NCBI GenBank assembly: GCA_947630435.1 | Contig: CANRHO010000005.1 | Coordinates: forward strand, 1 to 24,234 | Direction of reading: 5' to 3' | Length of the DNA: 24,234 nucleotides | Source: an uncultured Bacilli bacterium | GTDB taxonomy: Bacteria > Bacillota_I > Bacilli_A > RF39 > UBA660 | Shown: positions 23,742 to 24,234 of the stretch, piece by piece | How positions within the stretch are numbered: position 1 is the first letter of the stretch | Layout of the letters: every line of letters starts with the position of its first letter | The notes under the pieces: model-generated | What the model saw: only the letters and a program-made list of their open reading frames with translations | What the model was told of the DNA's origin: nothing | Databases searched by the model: none | Program-made: the position numbers and the translations under genes

Positions 23742-24200
23742 ATGAAAGAATATACAAAAAGATTGATATTATTAATAGTAATATGCATTGTAACTTTAGC
23801 AGTATTGTTTGTATCACTTAAGATTAATCAAAATAGAAAAAATAATTTACTTTCTACTTCTACAATAGGAGGTTTCCTAACTGAGATAAAATATGAGGAA
23901 ATATCAACGCATGTAATAGAACAACCAAAAACCATTATTTATGTATCAAATAGTAGTGAAGACGCTTCAACTGAATTTGAAGAAAACTTTAAGGAAGTAA
24001 TTAAAAAGTATAATTTAGAAAATGAGATTATATACATTAACATAAACAATACGGTAATAGCTGATCCAATTTATCAAAATGCTCCAGAGTTAGTTTTTTA
24101 TCAAGAAGGAGAAATTTCAGATATAATAGATTGCACTAATTTAAAAAATAAAAAACAAATAATAAAAGAATTAAAAGAAAGAAGTGTAATAAGTGATTAA
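23742..24200 (+). CDS. Membrane-anchored thioredoxin-fold-like protein without CxxC
   Basis: A 152-residue protein with one N-terminal transmembrane helix (about residues 7-26, RLILLIVICIVTLAVLFVSL), a short linker, and a globular part with an alternating beta/alpha order (KTIIYVSN...EFEENFKEVIKKY...IIYININ...APELVFYQEGEISDII) that resembles a thioredoxin fold. The CxxC active site is absent: the equivalent place reads SNSSEDAS, so redox catalysis is unlikely. The orientation is probably globular part outside. I chose ATG 23,742 because GGAGG (23,732-23,736) lies 5 nt upstream; an earlier in-frame ATG at 23,727 precedes that site. Its end overlaps the trmL start by 8 nt. The fold is a by-eye judgement and the function is unknown. 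Confidence 0.65.
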   Translation: MKEYTKRLILLIVICIVTLAVLFVSLKINQNRKNNLLSTSTIGGFLTEIKYEEISTHVIEQPKTIIYVSNSSEDASTEFEENFKEVIKKYNLENEIIYININNTVIADPIYQNAPELVFYQEGEISDIIDCTNLKNKKQIIKELKERSVISD

Positions 24201-24234
24201 TGTAGTTTTATACGAACCAGAAATACCAGCTAAT
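24193..24234 (+). CDS. trmL: tRNA (cytidine(34)-2'-O)-methyltransferase, start only
   Basis: Only the first 14 codons are in the window, read from a GTG at 24,193: MINVVLYEPEIPAN. This closely matches the conserved N-terminus of TrmL (YibK), a SPOUT-family enzyme that methylates the wobble ribose of leucine tRNAs, whose N-terminus typically reads VLYEPEIPxNTGNI. The start overlaps the preceding gene by 8 nt, suggesting translational coupling. The Shine-Dalgarno sequence is weak. The rest lies beyond the window. Confidence 0.78.
   Translation, partial: MINVVLYEPEIPAN

Noticed and set aside
1..24234. CRISPR arrays, tRNA or rRNA genes, transposases, prophage genes
   Set aside because: I found no regularly spaced repeats, no tRNA-like cloverleaf, and no transposase, integrase or phage structural protein among the readable frames.

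Overview
The window is an AT-rich stretch of a low-GC Gram-positive-type bacterial chromosome. It combines murF (peptidoglycan synthesis), an anaerobic pyruvate formate-lyase pair (pflB/pflA), Shine-Dalgarno-led genes with ATG, GTG and TTG starts, and a Firmicutes-style type VIIb secretion (T7SSb) operon. TGA is used as a real stop (essC ends in TGA) and tryptophan is TGG, so the standard bacterial code applies and Mycoplasma-type code 4 is excluded. An anaerobic, probably host-associated member of the Bacilli/Mycoplasmatota neighbourhood fits, but the species cannot be named from the sequence alone.

Positions 1-9,250 are mainly housekeeping and metabolism. A 5'-truncated putative PD-(D/E)xK protein is followed by murF, which is convergent with pflA; their 3' ends overlap inside a perfect 10-bp inverted repeat. 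A plus-strand DUF1016 (YhcG-type) nuclease gene sits between pflA and pflB, which both lie on the minus strand. pflB has a strong promoter and Shine-Dalgarno sequence, with a 24-nt palindrome on its -35 box. Upstream of pflB lies a minus-strand ABC exporter operon: an ATPase with degenerate motifs and a large FtsX-type permease, overlapping by 7 nt.

Positions 9,250-12,550: a divergent promoter region drives the ABC operon leftward and a HerA-like ATPase rightward. Next comes a second DUF1016 copy on the minus strand. It is a pseudogene, broken by a 13-bp tandem duplication.

Positions 12,550-23,400 hold a compact T7SSb operon on the plus strand: a YukD/EsaB ubiquitin-like protein, four different small WXG100 proteins, a longer WXG-plus-coiled-coil protein, a DUF4176 protein, a 1022-residue polymorphic toxin ending in a gluzincin metallopeptidase domain (HEINH...NEGATEY), an unknown 183-residue protein that is the best immunity candidate, and the EssC motor. 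EssA, EssB and EsaA are not encoded here. The operon promoter carries a G-rich tract in its spacer, the toxin Shine-Dalgarno sequence lies in a small hairpin, and the operon ends in a terminator whose 26-nt hairpin recurs, inverted and with one mismatch, at 11,347. The likely working model is that YukD and EssC form cytosolic and membrane parts of the exporter, the WXG proteins form secreted or targeting pairs, the coiled-coil and DUF4176 proteins help load the toxin, and the 183-residue protein protects the producer.

Positions 23,400-24,234: about 340 nt of very AT-rich non-coding DNA, then a small membrane-anchored thioredoxin-like protein lacking CxxC, overlapping the first 14 codons of trmL at the window edge.
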